The position numbers and the translations under genes were made by a program. Positions 44,815 to 53,687 of a DNA stretch of 64,000 bases are shown here, piece after piece (positions within the stretch are counted from its first letter, which is position 1; the number at the start of each line of letters is the position of its first letter). The DNA lies in contig NZ_JADDUE010000009.1 in the NCBI RefSeq assembly GCF_016526145.1, positions 186,001-250,000 on the forward strand, in the 5' to 3' direction. Source of the DNA: Saccharopolyspora galaxeae. GTDB lineage: Bacteria > Actinomycetota > Actinomycetes > Mycobacteriales > Pseudonocardiaceae. A model generated the notes under the pieces. The model saw only the letters and a list, made by a program, of their open reading frames with translations. It made no database searches and was not told where the DNA came from.

Positions 44815-45399
44815 TTAAGCGGGGGTGCCGATCGCCGAAGCCAGGTCGGCCACCCGGCGCGCGCCGCCACCGGCCAGCAGCCAGTCGCGCGGGCTGACCG
44901 GGCGGTCGCCGAGTTCCAGGTCGTCCTGCGCCGTGGTCATGAACTTCGCGAGCACCAGTGCGGGCTGGTCCTGCGGCATCGATGCCAGCACCGTTTCCAG
45001 ACCGGGCAGCACGTCGTCGTCGCTGAACTGCCACGCGGGCAACCGCCAGCCGCCGCGGTCCTTCCAGCCGATCAGCCGCCCGTCACCGATGCGGTGGCGG
45101 ATGCGGCTGGAGTCCACGCTGATGCGGTCCGCGGCCTGGCTCACCGAAAGCGCGGTATCGCGCAGCACGGCCTGCTCGGCTACGGTCCGGGCGCGCGGGT
45201 CCACCTCGCCGGTCCCCAGCGGGGACAGGTCCAGGCCGCTTTCGCCGAGGGCCTGGCGCTCGGCGGGGGTGAAGTGCGCGGACGGGTCGACCTGCGGCGT
45301 CGTGAGGCGCTTGGCGGCGTCCTCGACGAGGGAGAGGAACTCGGTGGCGGTGACCCGCAGTCCTGCCCGGGCCAGCACGGTCTCCAGCGCGACTGTCAT
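44815..45399 (-). CDS. DNA-binding protein, probable antitoxin of the RES toxin
   Basis: A 194-residue cytosolic protein. Its centre carries an excisionase/HTH-like segment, ALSVSQAADRISVDSSRIRHRI followed by GDGRLIGWKDRGGWRLPAWQF, and its C-terminal part (DDVLPGLETVLASMPQDQPALVLAKFMT) resembles the toxin-binding region found in antitoxins of RES toxins. The ATG at 45399 follows GGGGAC; longer frames upstream lack a ribosome site. Same strand as the RES gene, 340 bp upstream of it. Neutralisation of the RES toxin and self-regulation are expected from related pairs. Confidence 0.75.
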   Translation of the reverse strand: MTVALETVLARAGLRVTATEFLSLVEDAAKRLTTPQVDPSAHFTPAERQALGESGLDLSPLGTGEVDPRARTVAEQAVLRDTALSVSQAADRISVDSSRIRHRIGDGRLIGWKDRGGWRLPAWQFSDDDVLPGLETVLASMPQDQPALVLAKFMTTAQDDLELGDRPVSPRDWLLAGGGARRVADLASAIGTPA

Positions 45400-45817
45400 G
45401 TCCCCAGCGTAGCGCGTCCTGGGCCAAAAGTGTGCGCAAACGTGCGCGCCAGCGTGAGGAATCACTGGACGTAGCATTCCCGTCGCACAGCGTGCCGCGT
45501 CCGTCCGGCTGACGGAGGACACCTGCCGGTTCGACCAGGTGACCGGCCGCGGACCGCCTCCGCGCGGCGGGATGATCTTCGTCGTCGCTGGCGAGTGCGC
45601 AGTGGATCAGCTCCGGCGGCGCCGCGTTGCGCGGCGCCGCCAGGTGCGTGGGGTGACGGCGGTGCGCTGCGAGTGGTCCGCTCGGGTGTTGCTCCGGTCG
45701 GAGCAGCTGGGCCGGGCGTGTCCGGCGCGCCGGTCCGGGAGGGTTGACGCGGCACCGCTCGACGCCGTTGACTGGGCCGTACCGACTGGTCGGTCTTTCG
45801 AGTGGGAGTAGCAGCGC
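45400..45817. other. Divergent intergenic region between antitoxin and SDR cluster
   Basis: About 420 bp with no supported gene. It should contain the antitoxin promoter on the left. On the right are TTGACT at 45768-45773 as a possible -35 and the operator at 45781-45794 before the SDR gene. Confidence 0.4.
45781..45794. promoter_or_regulatory. TetR-type operator ACCGACTGGTCGGT before the SDR/TetR cluster
   Basis: Perfect inverted repeat ACCGAC-tg-GTCGGT, 24 bp before the first SDR start and just downstream of a possible TTGACT -35 box. A nearly identical site precedes the HAD operon at 57689-57702. The TetR gene at 47393 in this cluster is the obvious candidate ligand-binding repressor (inference). 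Confidence 0.65.
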
Positions 45818-46573
45818 ATGAGCAAGCGTTTCGACGGACGGGTCGCCGTCCTGACCGGCGCCAGCCGCGGGATCGGCCTCGGCATCGCCGCCAGGCTGGT
45901 GTCCGAGGGCGCGAAGGTCGTGATCACCGCCCGCAAACCGGAACCGCTGGAGGAGGCCGTCGAGTCGCTCGGCGGCTCCGAGCACGCCATCGGCGTGGCG
46001 GGCAAGGCCGACGACGTCGAGCACCAGGCCGAGGTCGTCGACCGCGCCGTGAAGGACTTCGGCGGCGTGCACATGCTGGTCAACAACACCGGCATCAACC
46101 CCGCCTACGGCCCGGTGATCGACGTGGACCACTCGGTCGCCCGCAAGACCTTCGAGGTCAACGTGCTCGCCGCGCTGTCCTGGACGCAGCAGGTGTACCG
46201 GGGGTGGATGCAGCAGCACGGGGGATCGGTCCTCAACGTCTCCTCCGTCGCCGGGCAACGGCCCTCGCCGGGCATCGGCTACTACGGCGGCACGAAGGCG
46301 ATGCTGTCGCTGCTGACCCAGCAGCTCGGCGTGGAACTGGCGCCGGACGTGCGGGTGAACGCGGTCGCTCCGGCCGTGGTGAAGACGAAGTTCGCCACGG
46401 CGCTCTACGCGGAGGACGAAGAGGGCGTTTCCGCGAGCTACCCGCTCAAGCGGCTCGGCGTGCCAGAGGACATCGGCGGCGCGGCGGCGTACCTGCTGTC
46501 CGACGAAGCGTCGTGGGTGACCGGGCAGATCCTCACCCTCGACGGCGGCCTGACCCTCACGGGAGGTGTGTGA
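45818..46573 (+). CDS. SDR-family oxidoreductase (FabG-like)
   Basis: Cytosolic NAD(P)-dependent short-chain dehydrogenase of 251 residues. The cofactor motif TGASRGIGLGIA is at residue 13, NNTG replaces the usual NNAG near residue 87, the Ser is in VSSVAG, and the catalytic YxxxK is YGGTK. The C-terminal LSDEASWVTGQILTLDGG is typical of FabG-like reductases. It begins a cluster with a second SDR 3 bp downstream, a TetR regulator and a quinone reductase. A 3-hydroxyacyl-CoA or related hydroxy compound is a likely substrate. Confidence 0.9.
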   Translation: MSKRFDGRVAVLTGASRGIGLGIAARLVSEGAKVVITARKPEPLEEAVESLGGSEHAIGVAGKADDVEHQAEVVDRAVKDFGGVHMLVNNTGINPAYGPVIDVDHSVARKTFEVNVLAALSWTQQVYRGWMQQHGGSVLNVSSVAGQRPSPGIGYYGGTKAMLSLLTQQLGVELAPDVRVNAVAPAVVKTKFATALYAEDEEGVSASYPLKRLGVPEDIGGAAAYLLSDEASWVTGQILTLDGGLTLTGGV

Positions 46574-46576
46574 GCG

Positions 46577-47341
46577 GTGCAGCTGTCGGACTCGGTGGTC
46601 GTGGTGACCGGTGGCGGCAACGGCATCGGTGCCGCGCTGTGCCGCCGGTTCGCCGCGCACGGCGCGGCGGTGGTGGTCAACGACCTCGACGCGGAAGCGG
46701 CGCGGTCGGTGGCCGATGAGATCGGCGGACTGGCCGCGCCCGGAGACGCGGCGACCGAGGACGGCGTCGCGGAACTCGTCGGGGCCGCGAACGAGCGCCA
46801 CGGGCGGATCGACATGTTCTGCGCCAACGCGGGCATCGGCGAGTCCGGCGGACCGGAAGCCGCGGAGTCGGCTTGGGAGCGGTCCTGGGAGATCAACGTG
46901 ATGGCGCACGTGCGGGCCGCGCGGGCGGTGCTGCCGCAGTGGCTGGAGCGCGGGCAAGGCCGGTTCCTGTCCACGGTGTCCGCTGCGGGGCTGCTGACCA
47001 TGCTCGGCTCGGCGCCGTACTCGGTGAGCAAGCACGCGGCGCTGGGATTCGCCGAATGGCTCGCGATCACCTACGCCGACCGCGGGGTGACCGTGCAGGC
47101 GCTGTGCCCGCAGGGCGTGCGCACGAACCTGCTCGACGACACCGGCGAGACCGGCAAGTTGCTGCTCGGCGACTCGGCGATCGAACCGGAACAGGTCGCC
47201 GACGAAGTGCTGGCCGCGCTCGGCGACGACCGGTTCCTGATCCTGCCGCACCCGGAGGTCGCCGGGTACTACGCGCTGCGCGCGGCAGAACCCGGCAAGT
47301 GGCAGGGCGGCATGCGCAAGCTCCAGCGCGGTCTGCCCTGA
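46577..47341 (+). CDS. SDR-family oxidoreductase
   Basis: NAD(P)-dependent short-chain dehydrogenase of 254 residues, a different branch from its neighbour. The cofactor motif TGGGNGIGAALC, an acidic residue after strand two (VVNDLD) that favours NAD, ANAG near residue 85, Ser in STVSAAG and the active site YSVSK are all present. The C-terminus is longer and carries HPEVAGYYALRAAEPGKWQGGM, often seen in SDRs of lipid catabolism operons. GGGAGG is 8-10 nt before the GTG start. Co-transcribed with the preceding SDR. Confidence 0.88.
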   Translation: MQLSDSVVVVTGGGNGIGAALCRRFAAHGAAVVVNDLDAEAARSVADEIGGLAAPGDAATEDGVAELVGAANERHGRIDMFCANAGIGESGGPEAAESAWERSWEINVMAHVRAARAVLPQWLERGQGRFLSTVSAAGLLTMLGSAPYSVSKHAALGFAEWLAITYADRGVTVQALCPQGVRTNLLDDTGETGKLLLGDSAIEPEQVADEVLAALGDDRFLILPHPEVAGYYALRAAEPGKWQGGMRKLQRGLP

Positions 47342-47392
47342 TCAACGCCCGATAACCTGGGGTGTCAGGCGTAGCGACAGGGAGGCGTGGAG

Positions 47393-47998
47393 ATGGGTGG
47401 CGCGGATCTGCGCACGGCACCGGAAGTGGCCGAGACGGTGCCGCAGCGATTGCTGGCGGCGGCGACGCGGCTGTTCGCCGAGCACGGTTTCGAGACGACC
47501 TCGGTGCAGCAGATCGTGGACGCCGCCGGCGTCACCAAAGGCGCCATGTACCACTACTTCGGCTCCAAGGACGATCTGCTCTACGAGATCTACGCGCGGC
47601 TGCTGCGGGTGCAGACCGCCCGGATGGAACGCGACGCCGAGAGCTCCGCACCGGTCCAGGACCGGCTGCACGCGGTGGCCGCCGACGTGGTGGCGACGAC
47701 CGCGGCGAACCTGGACGACACGGTGATCTTCTTCCGGTCGATGCACCTGCTGCACGCGGACAAGCGCGCCGAGGTCCGCGCGCAGCGCCGCCGCTACCAC
47801 GAGCGGGTGCGGGCGTTGATCGAAGAAGGGCAGGCCGCCGGGACGTTCCGCGGGGACAAATCGGCGGAGCTGGTCGTGGACTACTTCTTCGGGGCGGTGC
47901 ACCACCTGGGCACCTGGTTCCGCGAAGACGGGCAGCTGACCGGAGAACAGGTCGGTTCGCACTTCGCGGACCTGTTGATCGCGTCGCTGCGGCCGTAG
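47393..47998 (+). CDS. TetR-family transcriptional repressor
   Basis: Regulator of 201 residues. The HTH at about 15-65 reads LLAAATRLFAEHGFETTSVQ, then AAGVTKGAMYHYFGSKDDLL. The C-terminal domain is all-helical, with features of the TetR_C group found in acyl-CoA-responsive repressors (RRRYHERVRALIEEGQAAGTF). The ATG at 47393 is 8 nt after AGGGAGG. It lies within the SDR cluster and probably represses it through the ACCGACTGGTCGGT palindrome, and perhaps the HAD-APH operon through its near copy. Confidence 0.9.
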   Translation: MGGADLRTAPEVAETVPQRLLAAATRLFAEHGFETTSVQQIVDAAGVTKGAMYHYFGSKDDLLYEIYARLLRVQTARMERDAESSAPVQDRLHAVAADVVATTAANLDDTVIFFRSMHLLHADKRAEVRAQRRRYHERVRALIEEGQAAGTFRGDKSAELVVDYFFGAVHHLGTWFREDGQLTGEQVGSHFADLLIASLRP

Positions 47999-48048
47999 CC
48001 GCTCCTGCAACGGAATTTCCGGCTTTTCGAGTTTTTCGGAGGTGGCGT

Positions 48049-49032
48049 GTGAAGGCGTGGCAGCTCGAGGCGAACGGCGAGCCGCGGGACGTGCTCGGGC
48101 AGGCCGACGTGGCCGACCCGAGCCCCGGGGAAGGGCAACTGCTGGTGCGGGTGCTGGCGTGCCCGGTGAACTTCCCGGACGTGCTGCTTTGCCGCGGGCA
48201 GTACCAGATCACGCCGGACCTGCCGTTCACACCGGGCGTCGAACTGTGCGGTGAGGTCGTCGAAGTCGGTGCCGGCGTGACCGGTTTCGCGCCCGGAGAC
48301 CGGGTGCTCGGCTCCTCGGCGCTGCCCACGGGCGGATTCGCGGAACTGGCGCTGATGGATGCACCGCGGGCGTTCCCGGCACCGAAAGCGCTGTCCGACG
48401 CGGAAGCGTCCGCGCTGTTCATCGGCTACCAGACCGGCTACTTCGGACTGCACCGCCGCGCGGGGTTGCGCGAAGGGGAGACGCTGCTGGTGCACGCCGC
48501 CGCGGGCGGTGTCGGCAGCGCGGCCGTGCAGCTCGGCAAAGCCGCGGGCGCGAACGTGATCGGCGTGGTCGGCGGGCCGAAGAAGGCCGAAGTCGCGCGG
48601 GAACTCGGCGCGGACGTGGTCGTCGACCGGCACAGCGAGGACTTCGTGCCGATCGTCAAGGAGTTCACCGGCGGCCGGGGTGCGGACGTGGTGTACGACT
48701 CGGTCGGCGGGGACACCTACAAGCGCTCCACGAAGTGCATCGCGTTCGAAGGGCGAATCCTGATCATCGGGTTCGCCGGCGGCAGCATCCCGACGCCCGG
48801 GCTGAACCACGCCCTGATCAAGAACTACTCGATCGTCGGGTTGCACTGGGGCCTGTACAACGAGCGGAGCCCGCAGCTGGTCGCCGACGCGCACGAGGCG
48901 CTGACCGGACTGGCCGATCAGGGCCTGATCCGGCCGCTGATCAGCGAGGAGCTCGGGTTCGACGCGGTCGCCGACGGGGTGCAGCGGGTCGGCGAGGGCA
49001 GCACCGTCGGGCGCGTGGCCTACGTGCGGTGA
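48049..49032 (+). CDS. NADPH:quinone oxidoreductase-family zinc-independent MDR
   Basis: Medium-chain reductase of 327 residues from the GTG at 48049 (ribosome site CGGAGG). N-terminal GroES-like domain: CPVNFPDVLLCRGQYQ, FTPGVELCGEVVEVG. Rossmann part: LLVHAAAGGVGSAAVQLGKAAGA and GADVVVDRH; the AAGGVG motif is typical of quinone oxidoreductases and enoyl reductases. No structural zinc cysteines are seen. It follows the TetR gene by 50 bp on the same strand. It could reduce an enoyl-CoA or a quinone; the acyl-CoA context favours the former, which is inference. Confidence 0.88.
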   Translation: MKAWQLEANGEPRDVLGQADVADPSPGEGQLLVRVLACPVNFPDVLLCRGQYQITPDLPFTPGVELCGEVVEVGAGVTGFAPGDRVLGSSALPTGGFAELALMDAPRAFPAPKALSDAEASALFIGYQTGYFGLHRRAGLREGETLLVHAAAGGVGSAAVQLGKAAGANVIGVVGGPKKAEVARELGADVVVDRHSEDFVPIVKEFTGGRGADVVYDSVGGDTYKRSTKCIAFEGRILIIGFAGGSIPTPGLNHALIKNYSIVGLHWGLYNERSPQLVADAHEALTGLADQGLIRPLISEELGFDAVADGVQRVGEGSTVGRVAYVR

Positions 49033-49198
49033 GGCGCACCTGCTCGACTCCACCCGCGGAGCGGCGGCATCGGCTGCGGCGGATCTCGGAGGATTCCGTG
49101 GCCTGGCGTCGATTTCGTCGGCTCAGGGGTTAGGTTTCCGGCGGTTCCCCTGGTAGGGATGCGGAGACCGCGCCCGAGCTGTCCACGCAGGAGACCGC

Positions 49199-50773
49199 AT
49201 GGCCGAGACCGCAGCCTCGCCGAAACCGTCCAGGCTGGATCGCGCACTAGCTGCCCTGGAACGGGTGGGCAACAAGCTGCCCCAGCCGTTCCTGCTGTTC
49301 GCGCTGCTGTTCCTGGTCGTCGCCATTGTGTCCACAGTGGTCGCGGCGGCCGGTGTCACGGTGCAGATCCCCGGCGCCGCGCAGCCGACTCCGGTTCGGG
49401 CGGCGCTGTCCGGACCGGGGCTGGCCTTCCTGCTCACCGAGATGCCCGGCAACTTCATCGGGTTTCCGCCGCTGGAGACGGTGGTCACGATCATGCTGGC
49501 GGTGGGGCTGGCGGAGCGGGCCGGGCTGCTGACCGCCATGATCCGGGCCGCGTTCGGGCGAGCGCCGCGCTGGGTGCTGCCCTACGCGGTGGGCTTCGTC
49601 GGCATCAGCTCCAGCGTGATGGCCGACTCCGCGATGATCGTCATCCCGCCGCTGGCGGCGCTGGTGTTCAAAGCCGCGGGCAGGCATCCGGTGGCCGGGC
49701 TGCTCGGCGGGTTCGCCGCGTCCGGCGCGGGATACTCCACCGCTCCGGTGGTGACCAGTTTGGACGCGCTGTTCTCCGGGATCAGCAACAAGGTCGCCGG
49801 GGTGCTGCCGGATCCGGGCACGACGGTGACGCCGGTGTCGAACTTCTACTTCAACCTCGTGTCGTCGGTGGCGCTGGCGTTGCTGGCGGGTTTCCTCATC
49901 GACCGCGTCATCGAGCCGCGCATGGTGCGCAGCGGTGTGCCCCGGGAGGAATCGGAGTCCGCCGCGGACGCAGAGCAGTCCACAGCGGACAGTGCGATTT
50001 CGGCTTCGCTGACCGGTTCGGAACGGCGTGGGTTGCGCTGGGCCGGAGTGGCGGCGCTGGTCACCACCGGGCTGGTGCTCGCGCTGGTGCTGTGGCCGGG
50101 TTCGGCGATGCGCAACGAATCCGGCGCGTTCCTGCCGGAATCGCCGCTGCTCGACTCGGTCACCACGCTGATCTTCGTGGCGTTCCTGGTGCCCGGCATC
50201 GCCTTCGGGATCCCGGCTCGGACGATCACCACGCCCGGTGACGTGCCGAAGCTGATGGGCGGCGTGCTGCGGGACATGACCGGATTCCTGGTGCTGGCGT
50301 TCATGCTCGGGCAGTTCATCGCGCTGTTCAACTGGACGAACCTGGGTTCCGCGCTGGCCGTCGGCGGCGCCGACCTGCTGCGCGTGCTGGGCCTGGCCGG
50401 CTATCCCGCGTTCCTCGGCTTCATGGTGCTGGCCTCGGTGCTGAACCTGTTCATCATCTCCGGATCCAGCCTGTGGACGCTGATGGCCTCGGTGTTCGTG
50501 CCGATGTTCGTGCTGCTGGGTTTCGAGCCGGGGTTCGCGCAGGCCGCGTTCCGGGTGGGCGACTCGGCCACCCAGATCATGACTCCGCTGAACCCCTACA
50601 TGATCATTATCTTGGGTTACCTGCGGCGTTACGAGCCGTCCGCGGGACTCGGCACCCTGGTGGCGCGGATGACGCCGTTCGTGGTGCCGTTCTGGTTGCT
50701 GTGGGCGCTGATCCTGACCGTGTTCTACTTCGCCGACCTGCCACTCGGACCCGGCATGGGCATCCACCTGTGA
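49199..50773 (+). CDS. AbgT-family transporter
   Basis: Membrane protein of 524 residues with about 12 helices, homologous to AbgT (p-aminobenzoyl-glutamate uptake) and to MtrF-type sulfonamide exporters. Helix starts include QPFLLFALLFLVVAIVSTVV and FPPLETVVTIMLAVGLAERAG. Family stretches: GFVGISSSVMADSAMIVIPPLA, FAASGAGYSTAPVVTSLDALFSG and NPYMIIILGYLRRYEPSAG. AGGAGA precedes the ATG at 49199. It converges on the MaoC gene. Folate-breakdown import or antimetabolite export are both possible. Confidence 0.92.
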   Translation: MAETAASPKPSRLDRALAALERVGNKLPQPFLLFALLFLVVAIVSTVVAAAGVTVQIPGAAQPTPVRAALSGPGLAFLLTEMPGNFIGFPPLETVVTIMLAVGLAERAGLLTAMIRAAFGRAPRWVLPYAVGFVGISSSVMADSAMIVIPPLAALVFKAAGRHPVAGLLGGFAASGAGYSTAPVVTSLDALFSGISNKVAGVLPDPGTTVTPVSNFYFNLVSSVALALLAGFLIDRVIEPRMVRSGVPREESESAADAEQSTADSAISASLTGSERRGLRWAGVAALVTTGLVLALVLWPGSAMRNESGAFLPESPLLDSVTTLIFVAFLVPGIAFGIPARTITTPGDVPKLMGGVLRDMTGFLVLAFMLGQFIALFNWTNLGSALAVGGADLLRVLGLAGYPAFLGFMVLASVLNLFIISGSSLWTLMASVFVPMFVLLGFEPGFAQAAFRVGDSATQIMTPLNPYMIIILGYLRRYEPSAGLGTLVARMTPFVVPFWLLWALILTVFYFADLPLGPGMGIHL

Positions 50774-50812
50774 GCGTCCGTCGTTGAACTAGTTCGCACT
50801 CGGACCGCGGAA

Positions 50813-50856
50813 CGCGAGAACGCCCGCCCTGCGCGGCACGGGCGGGCGTTCTCGCG
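50813..50856. terminator. Bidirectional hairpin terminator between AbgT and MaoC genes
   Basis: Perfect 17-bp stem CGCGAGAACGCCCGCCC / GGGCGGGCGTTCTCGCG with a 10-base loop, between convergent stops. Confidence 0.9.
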
Positions 50857-50863
50857 GGGTGCT

Positions 50864-51316
50864 TCAGAACAGCACGCGGGTCAGACCTTCGGAAACGCAG
50901 GCCGGCTTCGACTCGCCCTCGATTTCCACAGTGGACTCGACGGTGAGCTGCAGGCCGCCGTCGATCTCGGTGACCTCGACGAGCCGGGTGTGCGAGCGGA
51001 CCCGCGAACCCACCCGCACCGGGCTGGGGAAGCGCACCTTGTTCAGGCCGTAGTTGATGCCCATCTTGACGTTCTCGAACCGGTAGGTCTGCGCGTTGAG
51101 CGCGGAAAGCAGGCTCAACGTCAGGAAACCGTGCGCGATGGTGGCGCCGAACGGGCCCTTCGCGGCGCGGTCGGGATCGACGTGGATCCACTGGTGGTCC
51201 AGCGTGGAATCGGCGAACTTGTCGACCTGGTCCTGAGTGATCGTCAGCCAATCACTGGTCCCGAGCTCGCCGCCCGCGGCCTCGCGAACCTCGTCGGGAC
51301 TGGTGAACACGCGCAT
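50864..51316 (-). CDS. MaoC-family (R)-specific enoyl-CoA hydratase
   Basis: Hotdog-fold hydratase of 150 residues that adds water to trans-2-enoyl-CoA. The hydratase-2 motif is present: DHQWIHVDPDRA with the catalytic Asp and His, followed by GPFGATIAHGFLTLSLLS. NYGLNKVRFPSPVRVGSRVR is typical of actinobacterial MaoC proteins. Last gene of the seven-gene operon, 24 bp after the preceding stop. It presumably hydrates the enoyl-CoA made by the acyl-CoA dehydrogenases upstream. Confidence 0.92.
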   Translation of the reverse strand: MRVFTSPDEVREAAGGELGTSDWLTITQDQVDKFADSTLDHQWIHVDPDRAAKGPFGATIAHGFLTLSLLSALNAQTYRFENVKMGINYGLNKVRFPSPVRVGSRVRSHTRLVEVTEIDGGLQLTVESTVEIEGESKPACVSEGLTRVLF

Positions 51317-51340
51317 GGAATTCCTTTCGGTCGGGACGGC

Positions 51341-52471
51341 TCAGGCCGGTGGGAGACCGGTGAGTTCGGCGATTCGGGCGCGGTGGCGTTCCGCGGTGCC
51401 GAAGGCCAGTTGCGCGCTCTTGGCCCGCCCGAGGTACAGGTGCACCGGGTGTTCCCAAGTCATGCCGATGCCGCCGTGCAATTGCAGCGAGTCCTCGGCG
51501 GCCCGCACCGCCAGGTCGGAGCAGTACGCCTGGGCCAGTGCCACGGCCAGCTCGGTCTCGGCAGGGTCGGTTTCGGCGGTGTCGGCTTCGGACCGCCCGG
51601 ACAACGCGTCCGCGGCGTTGCGGGCGGTGGCTCGCGCGGTGCTCAGCCCCGACCACAGGTCGGCCAGGCGGTGCTTGACGGCCTGGAACGAGCCGACCTG
51701 CCTGCCGAACTGGTAGCGGGTGAGCACGTACTCCACTGTGGAATCCAGGCAGTGCTGGGCGAGCCCGGTCTGCTCGGAGGCGAGCACCCCGGCCGCGATC
51801 CGCAACGCGTGGCGCAGCACTGCTTCGCCGTCGGAACTGACCTCGTGCGCCGGCGCGCCGGACAGCTCGAGCGTCCCGATCCTGCGGGTCAGGTCCAGGG
51901 AAGTCACCGGGGTGCACGTCACGCCGGGCGACGAAACGTCCACGCGGAACAGTGCTACACCGCCAGGGGTGCTGGCCGGGACGAGCACCGTGTCGGCCGC
52001 TTCCAGATCCACGACCGCTCGGACCGAACCGGTCAGCGTGTCGTTCTCCACCCGCACCGAAGGCGTCAACGGCGCTGACGGAGCCGTCGTCAGTCCAATG
52101 GCGACAGTGGCGATCCGGGATCCCGCGCCGATTTCGGCGATCAACTCCTTGTTCGCCGGTCCAGCGGCGCTCAGCGCGGATGTGGCGAGCACGGTGCCCA
52201 GGAACGGAACCGGAGCAACCGCGCGGCCGATCTCCTCGGCGACCACGGCGAGTTCCCGTGCGCTCGCGCCCGCACCACCGGACTCCTCCGGTACCGGCAA
52301 CGTCGCGACGCCGAGATCACCGGCCAACGTGCGCCACAGCGCGAAATCGTACGGTTCCTCGGATTCGCAGCGGGCCAGCACCGCGGAAGAATCGCACCGG
52401 TCGCGCAGCACGCGGCGCACCGTGCCGCGCAGGTCCTCCTCGACCTCTCCGTAGAGCAGATCGGCACTCAT
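51341..52471 (-). CDS. Acyl-CoA dehydrogenase, small/partner-type subunit
   Basis: A 376-residue acyl-CoA dehydrogenase homologue. The N-terminal helical domain and C-terminal domain are recognisable (YQFGRQVGSFQAVKHRLADLW; QLHGGIGMTWEHPVHLYLGRAK). The flavin-binding middle domain is poorly conserved, and the usual TEP/WIT motifs are missing. Such subunits pair with a complete partner to form alpha2beta2 FadE complexes known from actinobacterial steroid and branched-acid degradation. Its ATG overlaps the stop of the complete partner by 4 bp (ATGA), supporting the heteromer. Confidence 0.87.
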   Translation of the reverse strand: MSADLLYGEVEEDLRGTVRRVLRDRCDSSAVLARCESEEPYDFALWRTLAGDLGVATLPVPEESGGAGASARELAVVAEEIGRAVAPVPFLGTVLATSALSAAGPANKELIAEIGAGSRIATVAIGLTTAPSAPLTPSVRVENDTLTGSVRAVVDLEAADTVLVPASTPGGVALFRVDVSSPGVTCTPVTSLDLTRRIGTLELSGAPAHEVSSDGEAVLRHALRIAAGVLASEQTGLAQHCLDSTVEYVLTRYQFGRQVGSFQAVKHRLADLWSGLSTARATARNAADALSGRSEADTAETDPAETELAVALAQAYCSDLAVRAAEDSLQLHGGIGMTWEHPVHLYLGRAKSAQLAFGTAERHRARIAELTGLPPA

Positions 52472-53649
52472 CGCGGCAACTCCTTCCACGGGACGTCCTT
52501 GTCCGTGCGGATCTCCGGTGGCAGCCCAAGCACGCGCTCGGCGATCACGTTGCGCAGCACCTCGGAAGTGCCGCCCTCGATGGAATTCCCCTTCGCGCGC
52601 AGGTATCGGTAGCCGGGACCGCGTCCGGTGAACGCGACGTTCTCCGGCCGCCGCAACGTCCAGTCGTCGTACTCCAAGCCGCGCTCGCCGGCCAGCTCCA
52701 CCTCGAAACCGGAGATCTCCTGGTTCAGCCGGGCGAACGCCAGCTTCACCGCGGAACCTTCCGGGCCCGGGGTGCCCACCGCGAGCTGCTGGCGCAAGCG
52801 CTGGCCGGTGAGCCGGGTCGCCTCGGCCTCGACCCACAGCTGCAACAACCGATCGTGCGCGGCCGGGGTGCGGTTCTGCGGATTTTCCCGCCATTCCTGG
52901 GAAACCACGCCGATCATCCCGGACTCCCGGCCGGTGTTGCCGCCGCCGATGGCCACCCGCTCGTTCATCAGCGTGCCCATCGCGACCTGCCAGCCCTGGC
53001 CGACTTCGCCGAGGCGCTGCGAATCGGGGATGCGCACCCCGTTCAGGAAGACCTCGTTGAACTCGGCCTCACCGGTGATCTGGCGCAGCGGACGGACTTG
53101 CACGTTCGGGTCGGTCATGTCGCACACGAAGTACGACAACCCCTTGTGCTTGGGCGCGTCCGGGTCGCTGCGGGCGACCAAGATCGCCCACTTCGCCTTG
53201 TGCGCGAACGAGGTCCACACCTTCTGGCCCTCTACGACCCAGTCGTCGCCGTCCCGCACCGCCCGGGTCGCCAGCGCCGCCAGGTCCGAACCCGCTCCGG
53301 GTTCGCTGAACAGCTGGCACCAGATCTCCTCGCCCGTCCAGAGCGGACGGAGGTAGCGGTTGCGCTGCTCGTCGGTGCCGAACCGCAGGATGGTCGGAGC
53401 GGCCATGCCCAGGCCGATGCCGTTGCCTGCCGGGTCGTTGTCCGGTGCACCGGCCGCGGCGAACTCCGCGTCCACCACCTGCTGCAGCTCGCGCGGAGCG
53501 TCCAGGCCGCCGAGCCCGGCGGGGTAGTTCACCCACGCCAGCCCGGCGTCGAAACGCGCGCGCAAGAACTCCAGGCGGTCCGAAGTGGATGGATCGTGCT
53601 CGGTGAGGAACTCCCGGACCTCGTTGCGCAGTCGTGCTGCGTCGGTCAT
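52468..53649 (-). CDS. Acyl-CoA dehydrogenase, catalytic-type subunit
   Basis: A 393-residue FAD enzyme. Middle-domain motifs CQLFSEPGAGSDLA and GQKVWTSFAHKA are intact, and the C-terminal part has YRYLRAKGNSIEGGTSEVLRNVIAERVLGLP, whose Glu in SIEGGTSE is near the catalytic-base position of this clade. The gene partners with the overlapping downstream subunit. It is 38 bp downstream of the SDR gene in the same operon. The clade often handles branched or ring-derived acyl-CoA; the exact substrate is unknown. Confidence 0.9.
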   Translation of the reverse strand: MTDAARLRNEVREFLTEHDPSTSDRLEFLRARFDAGLAWVNYPAGLGGLDAPRELQQVVDAEFAAAGAPDNDPAGNGIGLGMAAPTILRFGTDEQRNRYLRPLWTGEEIWCQLFSEPGAGSDLAALATRAVRDGDDWVVEGQKVWTSFAHKAKWAILVARSDPDAPKHKGLSYFVCDMTDPNVQVRPLRQITGEAEFNEVFLNGVRIPDSQRLGEVGQGWQVAMGTLMNERVAIGGGNTGRESGMIGVVSQEWRENPQNRTPAAHDRLLQLWVEAEATRLTGQRLRQQLAVGTPGPEGSAVKLAFARLNQEISGFEVELAGERGLEYDDWTLRRPENVAFTGRGPGYRYLRAKGNSIEGGTSEVLRNVIAERVLGLPPEIRTDKDVPWKELPR

Positions 53650-53687
53650 AGCCGCACTCCTTCATGCTCCGGGTTCGTACTGCGGGC

